The notes: generated from the letters alone by a model not told the origin. DNA of 33,756 nt from Anaerorhabdus sp036641015 (GCF_036641015.1 NZ_JAVWFO010000016.1:1-33756); one strand, 5' to 3'. Positions 8,120-16,866 are shown, counted from the first letter of the stretch. Numbers and translations: made by a program.

Positions 8120-8998
8120 ATGAGTTTACAACAATTAAATAAAATTAAGTATATTAGAGATATCATTACATTTTTGGCTGTTATTCTTTCTGGAATCATG
8201 CAAGCCGCAATTATACAGGTATTTATGAGACCATTAAATTTGTTATCTTCTGGTTTTACAGGTGTTGCAATCTTAATAGAAAGAATTACAAGCACTTATT
8301 TTGGTTTCTCTTTTTCTATTTCACTTGGAATGTTAGCTTTAAATATTCCTGTTGCTATTCTGTGTTCAAAAAGCATCAGTAAAAGATTTACTTTTTTTTC
8401 TTTACTACAAGTATTTGTATCATCTTTCTGCTTAAGAATATTTGACTTACCACCCCTTTTTAACGATGTTTTATTAAACATCATCTTTGGTGGCTTATTA
8501 TATGGAATCATGACAACAATTTCACTTAAAGCTAATGCATCTACTGGTGGAACTGATTTTATTGCTTTATTTGTTTCAAATAAAATAGGTAAATCAATTT
8601 TCAATTATGTATTCTTATTTAATGCATGTATCTTATTAATCTTCGGAATGATGTTTGGGTGGGAAAATGCCGGATATTCTATTTTATTTCAATTCATATC
8701 AACTAAGACAATTGAAACATTTTATAACCGTTATTCAAGAGTTACTTTACAAATCACAACGGCCAAACCAGATGATGTTATTAAAAGTCTAATTTCAACA
8801 CATCGTCATGGAATATCTAGGATTGATGGCATTGGTGGATATAGTGGAAAACCTGTAAGTTTATTACATACCGTTATATCAGGATATGAGGAACAAGAAA
8901 TAATATCATTAATCAAATCTGTTGATAATCACGTCATTGTAAATACATTCAAAACCGAAAACTTTTATGGGGGATTTTATCTCAAACCGATCGAGTAA
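8120..8998 (+). CDS. YitT family membrane protein (DUF161/DUF2179)
   Basis: This 292-residue protein has about five to six membrane helices with the typical MRPLNLLSSGFTGVAIL and KANASTGGTDFIALFVS segments, and a soluble C-terminal DUF2179 domain ending ENFYGGFYLKPIE. The family is widespread in Firmicutes and its transport role is unclear. An in-frame TAA directly precedes the ATG, so no earlier start exists; GGAG lies 14 bases upstream, a long spacing. It follows the PRD regulator by 25 bases and may be co-transcribed, though a link to the PTS is not shown. Confidence 0.9.
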   Translation: MSLQQLNKIKYIRDIITFLAVILSGIMQAAIIQVFMRPLNLLSSGFTGVAILIERITSTYFGFSFSISLGMLALNIPVAILCSKSISKRFTFFSLLQVFVSSFCLRIFDLPPLFNDVLLNIIFGGLLYGIMTTISLKANASTGGTDFIALFVSNKIGKSIFNYVFLFNACILLIFGMMFGWENAGYSILFQFISTKTIETFYNRYSRVTLQITTAKPDDVIKSLISTHRHGISRIDGIGGYSGKPVSLLHTVISGYEEQEIISLIKSVDNHVIVNTFKTENFYGGFYLKPIE

Positions 8999-9028
8999 GT
9001 AACGCTACTTGTTTAGTTTTATTTTTTT
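8997..9028 (+). terminator. Weak terminator after yitT
   Basis: A short AAGTA/TACTT stem with a 4-base loop begins inside the yitT stop codon and is followed by a T-rich tail, GTTTAGTTTTATTTTTTT. The stem has only five pairs, so function is doubtful. Confidence 0.35.
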
Positions 9029-9036
9029 AGTACAGT

Positions 9037-9069
9037 TAAAAAAAAGAAGAAACAAATTACATTTCTTCT
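9037..9069 (-). terminator. Terminator of the fic gene
   Basis: An 8-bp stem (9045-9052 with 9062-9069), 9-base loop and a run of about nine T on the minus strand lie 25 bases after the fic stop. The hairpin is almost the same as the one ending the DUF951 gene at 10355-10388. Confidence 0.75.
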
Positions 9070-9078
9070 CTTGTTGCT
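9041..9078. repeat. Left copy of 38-bp direct repeat flanking fic
   Basis: This matches 10360-10397 at 35 of 38 positions in the same orientation. Read on the minus strand it still spells the last codons of DUF951 (Arg-Glu-Glu-Met-stop) and its terminator stem, but here it is outside any gene. Confidence 0.8.
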
Positions 9079-9093
9079 AATGAGTTTTTAATT

Positions 9094-10245
9094 TTACACT
9101 ATCTTTTCTGTATCTTTTTTTAATATTGTTACATATTCATCAAATATAAAAATACGATTTCTGCTTATATTTCTTACTTTATTTAGTATTCCCAGTCTAC
9201 AAAATTCATTCACTATATTTGAAACTGTATTGTATGTTAATCCTAATGCTTTAGATGTCTTTTGTATTTCAATAATTGGGTTGGTTTCTAGATATTTGAA
9301 TACTTCTAGCGCATTTTTTGATAACCTTCCCATACTTTGTATTTGTAATTCTATTTTCTTATGTAAGCAATCCAGTTTATCAATTGTATCAATGGCATCC
9401 TTAGCAGATTCGTAAACTGCTTCTAAAAAGAAGTGTATCCATTGTTCATATTTACCTTTTTCACGTACTTCCATCATCCTATCATAATATTCAGTACGAT
9501 TCTTTTTTAAGAAATACGAAATATAAAGAACTGGTTGTGTTAATATTCTACAATCCATTAACATAAGAATAATAAGTAATCTTCCTACTCTGCCATTACC
9601 ATCCAAAAAAGGATGAATCGTTTCAAATTGATAATGTATCAAAGCAACACGTATAAGCACATCAATTCCACTTTCTTCATGAATATAGTTTTCTAAGTTT
9701 CCCATTGCTAATGTCATATCACTTGGATTAGGTGGAATATATTTTGCAGTATTTAATGTACTACCTAGAGATCCTATCCAGTTTTGAGAATGTCTAAATT
9801 CCCCCGGGTTTCTTTCTTGACCTCTTGAATTTTTCATCAATTCCATATGCACTTCTTTAATCAATCGATTACATAACGGTAATTCATTTAATCGTTTTAC
9901 TCCATATTCACATGCTTGAATATAGCTAATAACTTCTTTTACATCACTGTTTGTATTTTCTAACACCATTGGATCTAGTATATCTTCTAATGTAGTTTGC
10001 GTACCTTCAATTTGCGATGAAAGTAAAGCTTCTTTTCTCACATACATTGCGATAAATAAATTTACATTAGGTATTCTTGATGTTAACACCTCTAACTTAG
10101 CTATTTCAGTTCTTGCATTTACTAAACTCTGTATTAATTTTTCATCAAATTTTATACCCTCTTCTAGCGGCAAAAAACTTGGCATAAATGATTTATATGC
10201 AATATCATTTGTTAAATTAGATTTTATTACTCCTTGTCTTGCCAT
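9094..10245 (-). CDS. Fic domain protein with C-terminal winged helix
   Basis: This 383-residue protein has a complete Fic active-site motif HPFLDGNGRVGR (His211 to Arg222), so it should be a working nucleotide transferase, most often an AMPylator, acting on a hydroxyl side chain. An N-terminal inhibitory motif SSQIEG (76-81, Glu80) indicates an autoinhibited class II enzyme that needs no separate antitoxin. Residues about 305-370 form a winged helix, suggesting DNA binding and autoregulation. The ATG at 10245 has AGGAG upstream and is preferred to a TTG three codons earlier. The target is unknown. The gene is alone, with its own promoter, operator boxes and terminator, and looks inserted between yitT and DUF951. 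Confidence 0.93.
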   Translation of the reverse strand: MARQGVIKSNLTNDIAYKSFMPSFLPLEEGIKFDEKLIQSLVNARTEIAKLEVLTSRIPNVNLFIAMYVRKEALLSSQIEGTQTTLEDILDPMVLENTNSDVKEVISYIQACEYGVKRLNELPLCNRLIKEVHMELMKNSRGQERNPGEFRHSQNWIGSLGSTLNTAKYIPPNPSDMTLAMGNLENYIHEESGIDVLIRVALIHYQFETIHPFLDGNGRVGRLLIILMLMDCRILTQPVLYISYFLKKNRTEYYDRMMEVREKGKYEQWIHFFLEAVYESAKDAIDTIDKLDCLHKKIELQIQSMGRLSKNALEVFKYLETNPIIEIQKTSKALGLTYNTVSNIVNEFCRLGILNKVRNISRNRIFIFDEYVTILKKDTEKIV

Positions 10246-10268
10246 TTTATTCAACTCCTGTTAGTAAT

Positions 10269-10340
10269 ATTATACCACGTTATTTCATTTTTGTTGATTA
10301 TAATGAAATAAGTAAGGGTTTTAAGTGGCGTTATTTCATT
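10269..10340 (-). promoter_or_regulatory. fic promoter with three ATGAAATAA-type operator boxes
   Basis: Minus-strand TCAACA (10292-10297) and TATAAT (10269-10274) are 17 bases apart. The 10-bp sequence TTATTTCATT occurs at 10280-10289, inverted at 10302-10311 and again direct at 10331-10340. The first copy fills the -35/-10 spacer, and the first two form a perfect inverted repeat around the -35. This is the layout of a repressor site; the Fic winged helix is the likely binder. Confidence 0.65.
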
Positions 10341-10354
10341 TTCACTATCTTTTC

Positions 10355-10388
10355 CAAAGAAAAAGAAGAAACGACTTACATTTCTTCT
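10355..10388 (-). terminator. Terminator of the dtd-folD-DUF951 operon
   Basis: The stem AGAAGAAA/TTTCTTCT with a 9-base loop is followed by TTTTTCTTT on the minus strand. Its first arm is formed by the last codons of DUF951, so coding sequence and terminator overlap. Confidence 0.7.
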
Positions 10389-10397
10389 CTTGGTGCT
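10360..10397. repeat. Right copy of 38-bp direct repeat flanking fic
   Basis: This is the native 3' end of DUF951 plus its terminator. Three mismatches separate it from the copy at 9041-9078. The unit from one copy to the next is 1319 bases and contains only fic and its control region. Confidence 0.8.
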
Positions 10398-10579
10398 CTT
10401 TCTATTACTTTCTTTAGTTTTCTTTCGAATTCAGTTCTGTCAAACATGACAGATGCCCCACAACCTTGACACTTAATCTTTATATCAGCACCCATGCGTA
10501 TAATCTTCCATAGTTTAGATTTATGACAAGGGTGTTCTTTTTTCATTTCAACAATGTCATTTAATCCATAATCTTCCAT
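10376..10579 (-). CDS. DUF951 family small protein
   Basis: This 67-residue protein has the DUF951 (PF06107) pattern: DIVEMKKEHPCHKSKLWKI, RMGADIKIKCQGCG and a following conserved Arg. A CQGC pair plus HPC gives a likely zinc or nucleic-acid-binding knuckle; the fold suggests an OB- or RNA-binding-like small protein, but its function is not established. It starts two bases after the folD stop, so it is the last gene of the dtd-folD operon. Such genes are commonly found near ychF in Firmicutes; here ychF is about 10 kb away. Confidence 0.88.
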   Translation of the reverse strand: MEDYGLNDIVEMKKEHPCHKSKLWKIIRMGADIKIKCQGCGASVMFDRTEFERKLKKVIERAPREEM

Positions 10580-10581
10580 GT

Positions 10582-11676
10582 TTAACCCTCTCTTCTTTTA
10601 CAAGCCTCAATTGTATTCTTAAGTAACATAGTAATTGTCATTGGACCAACGCCCTTAGGTACAGGAGTAATCGCTGTTACATGCTCAACTACATCATCAA
10701 AATCTACATCACCTACAAGTTTACCTTCTTCATTTCGATTAACACCTACATCAATTACATAGGCACCCTCTTTAACAAAGTCCTTTGTTACAAATTTTGC
10801 TTTACCAATCGCTACTACCAAGATATCAGCCTCTTTACATACTGCTTGAATATTTTCTGTTTTTGAATGACATATTGTTACTGTTGCGTTTTCATTCATT
10901 AGTAATCTTGCAACTGGGTTTCCAACTAAGTTACTACGTCCAATTACAACAGCTCGTTTACCTTTAAGTTCTACATTCATGCGCTTAAGTAACTCAATAA
11001 TGCCTTGTGGTGTACATGGTACAAATCCATCTTCTCCTAAATGTAGTTTACCTACATTAATTGGATGTAATCCATCTACATCCTTTTCAGGATTAATTGC
11101 CCATACTACTTCTTTCTCATTTAAGTGAGATGGTAATGGTAACTGAACTAATATTCCATCAATTTCATTATCCTTATTACAATCATCGATAACTTTCAAT
11201 AGCTCCGCTTGAGTTGTATTCTCATCTAAATGAATCATCTTAGATCCTAGTCCTACTTCTTTACACGCTTTCTCTTTACCTGTCACATAAGATACGCTTG
11301 CAGGATTGTTGCCAACCAATATAACACACAACGTTGGAATCTTTTTACCCTCATCCATACGTTTTGCAATTTCCATTGTCATTTCATTCTTTAATTCTTT
11401 TGCGACTTCACTTCCATATATAACAGTTGCCATTTTCTTCTCCTCCTTGACTTCTTCTTTATCTTTATTCATTACTACCACAAAAGCTGTAATCCCCGCA
11501 ATCGCAATACCTAACGCAAGAGTAACTATAATACCCACAAATACTACGACAAATGAAGTTGAACTATTTAAATAGTCTTTTATTTGGAAATAAGTGTAAG
11601 CCGTAAATCCCAACACTACAATCGCAACTAATGCAAACCAAAATAGTGCTGTGTAAATTATCTTCTTTCTCGTCAT
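10582..11676 (-). CDS. folD: FolD with an N-terminal two-helix membrane extension
   Basis: Residues 82-364 are a full-length FolD (methylene-tetrahydrofolate dehydrogenase / methenyl-THF cyclohydrolase), with SYVTGKEKACKEVG, the ILVQLPLP block, PCTPQGI and the NADP-site GRSNLVGNPVA. Residues 1-81 are not FolD: they hold two membrane helices (about 8-30 and 41-70) and a charged KDKEEVKEEKK linker. The long start at 11676 has AAGGAA before it and overlaps the dtd stop by 4 bases (ATGA). A second ATG at 11433 has a perfect AAGGAGG 8 bases upstream. So the gene either makes a membrane-tethered FolD, or a small membrane protein gene has fused in frame and free FolD is made from the internal start. 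Confidence 0.9.
   Translation of the reverse strand: MTRKKIIYTALFWFALVAIVVLGFTAYTYFQIKDYLNSSTSFVVVFVGIIVTLALGIAIAGITAFVVVMNKDKEEVKEEKKMATVIYGSEVAKELKNEMTMEIAKRMDEGKKIPTLCVILVGNNPASVSYVTGKEKACKEVGLGSKMIHLDENTTQAELLKVIDDCNKDNEIDGILVQLPLPSHLNEKEVVWAINPEKDVDGLHPINVGKLHLGEDGFVPCTPQGIIELLKRMNVELKGKRAVVIGRSNLVGNPVARLLMNENATVTICHSKTENIQAVCKEADILVVAIGKAKFVTKDFVKEGAYVIDVGVNRNEEGKLVGDVDFDDVVEHVTAITPVPKGVGPMTITMLLKNTIEACKRREG
11434..11448 (-). promoter_or_regulatory. Internal ribosome binding site for soluble FolD
   Basis: AAGGAGG (11448-11442) lies 8 bases before the ATG at 11433 (MATVIYGSEVAKEL), the normal FolD N-terminus. It is the strongest Shine-Dalgarno in this operon although it sits inside an open frame. 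Confidence 0.7.
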
Positions 11677-12119
11677 AGAATTTCCTTAGAATCTAAAACT
11701 ATAGTGATTGGTCCATCATTTACTAAATCTATTAACATTTCAGCACCAAATATGCCCGGTTTTACTTCCACTCTCTTAGCTAATACATCGTTAAACTTCT
11801 CATATAATGGCTTTGATACCTCAGGTCTTGCTGCCGCAATAAAGGAAGGACGTCTACCTTTTTTACAATCAGCATATAAAGTAAATTGAGATATAGACAA
11901 AATAGATCCTCCAACCTCTTCAATACCTAGATTCATCTTGCCATCAGGGTCATCAAATATTCTAAGGTCTACTACCTTATTTGCCATTTTATCTACTATC
12001 TCTTCATTATCACCATCAGTTATTCCAACCAATAGCATGAATCCTTTTTCAATTTTATTAAATACTTCATTATCAATAGTAACTGAAGCATGTCTTACTC
12101 TTTGTATTACAACTTTCAT
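11673..12119 (-). CDS. dtd: D-aminoacyl-tRNA deacylase
   Basis: This 148-residue protein matches Dtd along its whole length. It begins MKVVIQRVRHASVTI, has the catalytic SISQFTLYAD motif near residue 76 and ends with the NDGPITIVLDS motif that shapes the chiral pocket. It removes D-amino acids (and glycine) wrongly attached to tRNA, in the cytoplasm. It is the first gene of the operon with folD and DUF951, overlaps folD by 4 bases, and is divergent from the SNF2 gene. Confidence 0.96.
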   Translation of the reverse strand: MKVVIQRVRHASVTIDNEVFNKIEKGFMLLVGITDGDNEEIVDKMANKVVDLRIFDDPDGKMNLGIEEVGGSILSISQFTLYADCKKGRRPSFIAAARPEVSKPLYEKFNDVLAKRVEVKPGIFGAEMLIDLVNDGPITIVLDSKEIL

Positions 12120-12241
12120 AGCAAAAATCTCCTTATTTCTATTCTACTATGAAACTTATTTTAAATGAAGAACACTTTCACATTTAATTAATCCACTTAT
12201 CTTTTTATCTATGATAAAATTATACAAATGGGGGTGTTTAC

Positions 12242-15200
12242 ATGTATTTAGCAAATTATAAAACTTTTCAATCAATTATGACTAGTTCTAAGAACTCAAA
12301 ACTAGCACGTAGAATGTATGACTACGATGATAACCTAGAAGGAACTATTGAAGAATTTGGAGGCTGTTACATTGCCGATTGTAGATTTGACTACTATGGA
12401 AGAACCTATGAAACCAGTGTTTCTGTTTCGTCATCTGACATAGAAAAAGTTATAAGCTATAATTGCGATTGTCAATGGTGTTTTCCTGATGAACCTTGTG
12501 CCCATGTGGGTGCACTGCTACTAACAATGGCCGATACAACATCAGAGGAACTTCCATTTGAAATAGGTCATGAAATACCTAGAAAACTAAAACAACGCAT
12601 TGAACAAAAAGCATTGGAAAATATGCATTATGAGAAAATGAAACAATCAAATCTATCTACTGATTTAATTTGTTACTTAAGAAACAATATTCCGCAATTA
12701 GACTTGCCACAAGAGGATAACATACATCTTACACCTATCCTAACAGTTGAAAAAAACTATTATGGCGAAATTGATAACTTAGTATTAGAATTTAAGATTG
12801 GTAATCAAAAACAATATATTGTAAGAAATATATCAATGTTTTTATCACAAGTAAATAATAGTGAACAAGTGGAATATGGGAAACATTACATTGTTACATT
12901 AAATATAGATAACTTTGATGAAGATAGTAAATTACTTATTAATTTCTTAAGAAAGCATATAAACTTTAGCGATGAAGGAATACGACCGGATTCAATTAAA
13001 CGCACCTTTAGACTAGAACCATATCATTTACCTGATTTATTTGATTTGATAAATAATTTAAATGATAAACACGGACTAGTAGCAAATGAAGAATTCTTAA
13101 AGTTTGATATTATATTTGAGCCACTTAATGATGGGTATACCTTTACATTAAATCCTCAAAATCTAACATTCTCTAATAATAGTGTATATACATTCTCGCC
13201 ATCTGCTGTAATTACAAAAATTCTATTTAATAATCCTCCAGCAGTCGCTAAAATATATCAATTAGTTCAAAATGGTAATTACTTTGTGCTTGGATCGCAT
13301 ATACAAGCATTTTATGATTTATGTTTAGAGGATTTAGTGGATGATTGCAACTTAATTAATTTCCCTCATTCACTTGTTAAAAAGAATGATGTTATTAAAA
13401 CAGAATTATATGGTGATTTAAACCAATTAAATGAATTAGAAATATCAATTCATATGATTAAAAGTGATTTATCAAAAGAATATGCATTTACTACTAATTC
13501 CGATATATTAGATAAAAACACTTTAATAGTAGAAAACTTTGTTAAAGTAAACTCACATTTTATCAATTATGAAGAACATAAAGCTATTCTTGATTTAAGT
13601 GATAAGAATACCTATGATTTCATTCAATTTGGATTAGATAAGTGCAAAGACTATTGTGATGTATATATATCTGATGCCCTTAAATCAATTGGTACAATGA
13701 AACATTATTCCATTACTATGGGAGTTAGAGTAGAAGCTGGATTACTAGAATTGGAATTAGCATCTAACGATATTCCTGTTAATGAACTTGCAGATGTATT
13801 AAAAAATTATAAGAAACGAAGAAAATTCCATCGTTTAAGAAACGGAGAATTATTATATCTTGAATCTAACGACTTGAAAGAGTTAGAAAATATCCTTGAA
13901 GATAACCATATATCCGCTAATGAATTAGTTGATGGTAAAATACAATTACCTTTGTATCGCAGTTTTCAAGCAAATGAGGTATTAGAGTCTACTAAGAGTA
14001 TTCAAATAAATCGTAGTGAATCTTTTAAGCAATGTCTTGAAAATTTCAAATCCAAGAACCATGATTTTAAGTTAAATTCTAACTATCAATCTATTTTAAG
14101 AGATTACCAAGTAGAAGGCGTTTATTGGATGAGTTTACTACATTCATATGGCTTTGGTGGTATCTTAGCGGATGACATGGGACTAGGTAAAACACTACAA
14201 GTATTAGCCTTATTAGAATCTATTAATACTACTAAACCTTCTCTTGTAGTATGCCCTGCATCATTAATTTTAAACTGGGCAGATGAAGTAAGTAAGTTTT
14301 CTAAAGATATGACTTATTTACCAATACTTGGAGACCAAGAATCAAGAATTAATTTAATTAAAACAATTTATGATTATAAATTGATTATTACGAGTTATGA
14401 TTATGTTAGAAGAGATATTGAGTTACTCAAAGAAATTGAATTTGAATACGTAATATTAGATGAAGCACAATATATTAAAAACCAATCAACTGTAAATGCT
14501 AAATCAGTTAAAGCATTAAAAACAAAAAATCGTTTAGCACTTACTGGTACACCAATAGAAAATTCATTAGCTGAACTATGGAGTATATTTGATTTCTTAT
14601 TACCAAACTACTTATTTAACTACCATTACTTTAGAAAAGAATTTGAAGTACCTATTGTAAAAAACCAAGATATTGATATACAAAACAAGTTAAAGCGTAT
14701 GGTAGAACCATTTATTTTAAGACGTGTTAAAAATCAAGTATTAAAAGAATTACCTGAAAAGTTTGAGCAAACAATTAGTGTTGATTTTAGTGAGGAAGAA
14801 GAGAAATTATATTTAGCACATGCAATTCTTGTATCTAAAAACATCTCAGATCAACTTAAAACCAATACATTTGATCGTATTCAAGTATTATCAATGATTA
14901 CCAAGTTAAGACAATTATGTGCTGATCCTCGTATTTTATTTGATAATATTATGGAACCATCTAGTAAAATGAATGCTTGTTTAGATATCATTAGAACATT
15001 CAAAGAAAACAAGAAGAAGATTCTATTATTTTCATCATTTACATCTACTCTTTTCTTACTAGCACATGAATTAAAAAGAGAAAGAATTAAATATCATATA
15101 TTAACTGGTGAAACAGATAAAGTAACAAGAAGACAGCTTGTACAAAACTTCCAAGAAGATGATTCTACTGTATTTCTAATATCATTAAAAGCTGGAGGTA

Positions 15201-15469
15201 CTGGATTAAACCTTACTGCAGCTGAAGGTGTTATTCATTTTGACCCTTGGTGGAATATATCAGCGCAAAATCAAGCAACTGATCGATCACATCGAATTGG
15301 TCAAACAAATGTTGTCCAAGTATATAAACTAATTGTTAAAAATACCATCGAAGAAAAAATTGTTAAGCTACAAGAAACTAAGAAAAATCTTGCGGATAGT
15401 TTCGTGGAAGACAATGAAGGATCCATTTCCAAATTATCACCAGAACAACTACTAGACTTGTTTAGATAG
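12242..15469 (+). CDS. SWIM zinc finger SNF2-family helicase
   Basis: This 1075-residue protein starts with a SWIM zinc finger (Cys75, Cys77, Cys86, His88), then a long bacterial SNF2-associated region (about 100-610), then a Swi2/Snf2 ATPase. Motif I is DDMGLGKT near 643, motif II DEAQ near 739, motif III LTGTPIENS, and motif VI ends in HRIGQ near 1016. It should be an ATP-driven DNA translocase that remodels protein-DNA complexes or stalled transcription, like RapA-type enzymes; its exact role in bacteria is unclear. A GGGGGTG ribosome site precedes the ATG. rarA begins 11 bases after its stop, so the pair is probably one transcript for genome maintenance. Confidence 0.93.
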   Translation: MYLANYKTFQSIMTSSKNSKLARRMYDYDDNLEGTIEEFGGCYIADCRFDYYGRTYETSVSVSSSDIEKVISYNCDCQWCFPDEPCAHVGALLLTMADTTSEELPFEIGHEIPRKLKQRIEQKALENMHYEKMKQSNLSTDLICYLRNNIPQLDLPQEDNIHLTPILTVEKNYYGEIDNLVLEFKIGNQKQYIVRNISMFLSQVNNSEQVEYGKHYIVTLNIDNFDEDSKLLINFLRKHINFSDEGIRPDSIKRTFRLEPYHLPDLFDLINNLNDKHGLVANEEFLKFDIIFEPLNDGYTFTLNPQNLTFSNNSVYTFSPSAVITKILFNNPPAVAKIYQLVQNGNYFVLGSHIQAFYDLCLEDLVDDCNLINFPHSLVKKNDVIKTELYGDLNQLNELEISIHMIKSDLSKEYAFTTNSDILDKNTLIVENFVKVNSHFINYEEHKAILDLSDKNTYDFIQFGLDKCKDYCDVYISDALKSIGTMKHYSITMGVRVEAGLLELELASNDIPVNELADVLKNYKKRRKFHRLRNGELLYLESNDLKELENILEDNHISANELVDGKIQLPLYRSFQANEVLESTKSIQINRSESFKQCLENFKSKNHDFKLNSNYQSILRDYQVEGVYWMSLLHSYGFGGILADDMGLGKTLQVLALLESINTTKPSLVVCPASLILNWADEVSKFSKDMTYLPILGDQESRINLIKTIYDYKLIITSYDYVRRDIELLKEIEFEYVILDEAQYIKNQSTVNAKSVKALKTKNRLALTGTPIENSLAELWSIFDFLLPNYLFNYHYFRKEFEVPIVKNQDIDIQNKLKRMVEPFILRRVKNQVLKELPEKFEQTISVDFSEEEEKLYLAHAILVSKNISDQLKTNTFDRIQVLSMITKLRQLCADPRILFDNIMEPSSKMNACLDIIRTFKENKKKILLFSSFTSTLFLLAHELKRERIKYHILTGETDKVTRRQLVQNFQEDDSTVFLISLKAGGTGLNLTAAEGVIHFDPWWNISAQNQATDRSHRIGQTNVVQVYKLIVKNTIEEKIVKLQETKKNLADSFVEDNEGSISKLSPEQLLDLFR

Positions 15470-15480
15470 GAGATTCCCTT

Positions 15481-16740
15481 ATGAAAGAACCATTAGCATT
15501 TCGATTACGTCCTCAAACATTAGATGATGTTATTGGACAAGAGCACTTAATTGGACAAGATAAAATACTACGTCGCTTAGTAGAAGAAAAACGACTCTTT
15601 TCACTAATTTTCTTTGGACCTCCAGGCACGGGTAAAACCACATTAGCAAAGTGCTTGGCAAATGAATTACAAGTTCCATTTCGTTTATTTAACGCTGTTA
15701 CTGGTAATAAAAAAGAATTAGATGGTATCTTCTTAGAAGCTAAGTTAGCTCCAGGATTAGTGGTAATTGTTGATGAGGTTCATCGTCTTAATAAAGATAA
15801 ACAAGATTTATTATTACCTCATATTGAAGATGGTTCTATTATCTTATTAGGAGCTACTACATCAAATCCATTCTTTGCAATTAATCCTGCAATTCGTAGT
15901 CGTTGTCAACTATTGGAAGTTAAACAACTTACTAACGATGATATTTCCAAGGCAATACAACGTGCCCTTACACATCCACAAGGATTACAAGGATATACGA
16001 TTGATGAAGACGCTACTAATTTAATAGCTCGTCATTCAAATGGTGATGTGCGCTATGCATTAAATATATTAGAAATTTGTGCACTCGCATCCAATGGGTC
16101 AATTACAAAAGATACTGTTTCACAATACTCACAATTTCCTAATTCAAACATGGATGCTGGAGATGATGGTCATTACGATGCAGTTAGTGCATTTCAAAAA
16201 TCAATTAGAGGTAGTGATGTAGATGCTGCATTATATTATCTTGCTAGATTAATTCAAGCAGGTGATATGGATTCTATTGAAAGACGTTTACTAGTAATTG
16301 CATATGAAGATGTTGGTCTAGGAAACCCTGCTGCTGTCGCAAGAGTTGTATCTGCAATTGATGCGGCAAAACGTGTTGGATTTCCAGAAGCAAGTATTCC
16401 TCTTGGTGTTGCTATTGTTGATTTATGTCTTTCACCAAAAAGTAAATCTGGTGCAAATGCGATATCAAATGCAATGCACGAAGTCCAACATCAAGCACTT
16501 CCTGTACCTGAATATTTAAGACTTACTCCAGTCAGTTTAAAAGAAGAAGATAAATACGATTATGATAGTCCTGAAATCTGGCCACACATTCAATATTTAC
16601 CTGATTCTATAAAAAATAAACACTTTTATGAGCCAAATACGAACAGTAGTTATGAAGCTCAATTAGCTAAAAATCTTCAAGAATTGCGGAAAATCACAAA
16701 ATTTAACAAAATTTCTAAAATACCGCGAAAAACACGATAA
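15481..16740 (+). CDS. rarA: Replication-associated recombination protein A
   Basis: This 419-residue AAA+ ATPase of the RarA/MgsA/WRNIP1 family has Walker A GPPGTGKT at 46-53, Walker B VVIVDEVH at 94-101, sensor GATTSNP near 134 and the family's C-terminal cluster (SIRGSDVDAALYYLARLIQA, then AYEDVGLGNP). It acts at blocked replication forks as a tetramer, with SSB as partner. GGAG lies 9 bases before the ATG. It is co-directional with, and 11 bases from, the SNF2 helicase gene and is followed by a strong terminator. Its lysine/arginine-rich tail may be disordered. Confidence 0.95.
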   Translation: MKEPLAFRLRPQTLDDVIGQEHLIGQDKILRRLVEEKRLFSLIFFGPPGTGKTTLAKCLANELQVPFRLFNAVTGNKKELDGIFLEAKLAPGLVVIVDEVHRLNKDKQDLLLPHIEDGSIILLGATTSNPFFAINPAIRSRCQLLEVKQLTNDDISKAIQRALTHPQGLQGYTIDEDATNLIARHSNGDVRYALNILEICALASNGSITKDTVSQYSQFPNSNMDAGDDGHYDAVSAFQKSIRGSDVDAALYYLARLIQAGDMDSIERRLLVIAYEDVGLGNPAAVARVVSAIDAAKRVGFPEASIPLGVAIVDLCLSPKSKSGANAISNAMHEVQHQALPVPEYLRLTPVSLKEEDKYDYDSPEIWPHIQYLPDSIKNKHFYEPNTNSSYEAQLAKNLQELRKITKFNKISKIPRKTR

Positions 16741-16770
16741 ATAAAGGATATTTTGCAATTTAACCTATTA

Positions 16771-16810
16771 AAAAAAGACATTATTTTTAAAAAAATGTGT
16801 CTTTTTTTTT
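16771..16810 (+). terminator. Terminator after rarA
   Basis: The stem AAAAAAGACA (16771-16780) pairs with TGTCTTTTTT (16798-16807), with additional A/T pairing inside the loop and a nine-T tail. The tail runs into the -35 box of the next promoter. Confidence 0.8.
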
Positions 16811-16837
16811 GACAAATCGCAAAAAGTTGCATAAAAT
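16809..16837 (+). promoter_or_regulatory. Consensus promoter of the CAP-domain gene
   Basis: A perfect TTGACA (16809-16814) and TAAAAT (16832-16837) are 17 bases apart, about 30 bases before the ATG. The first two T of the -35 belong to the T tract of the rarA terminator. Confidence 0.75.
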
Positions 16838-16866
16838 TCCTAAGTGACTGAAAAAATGGAGGATTT

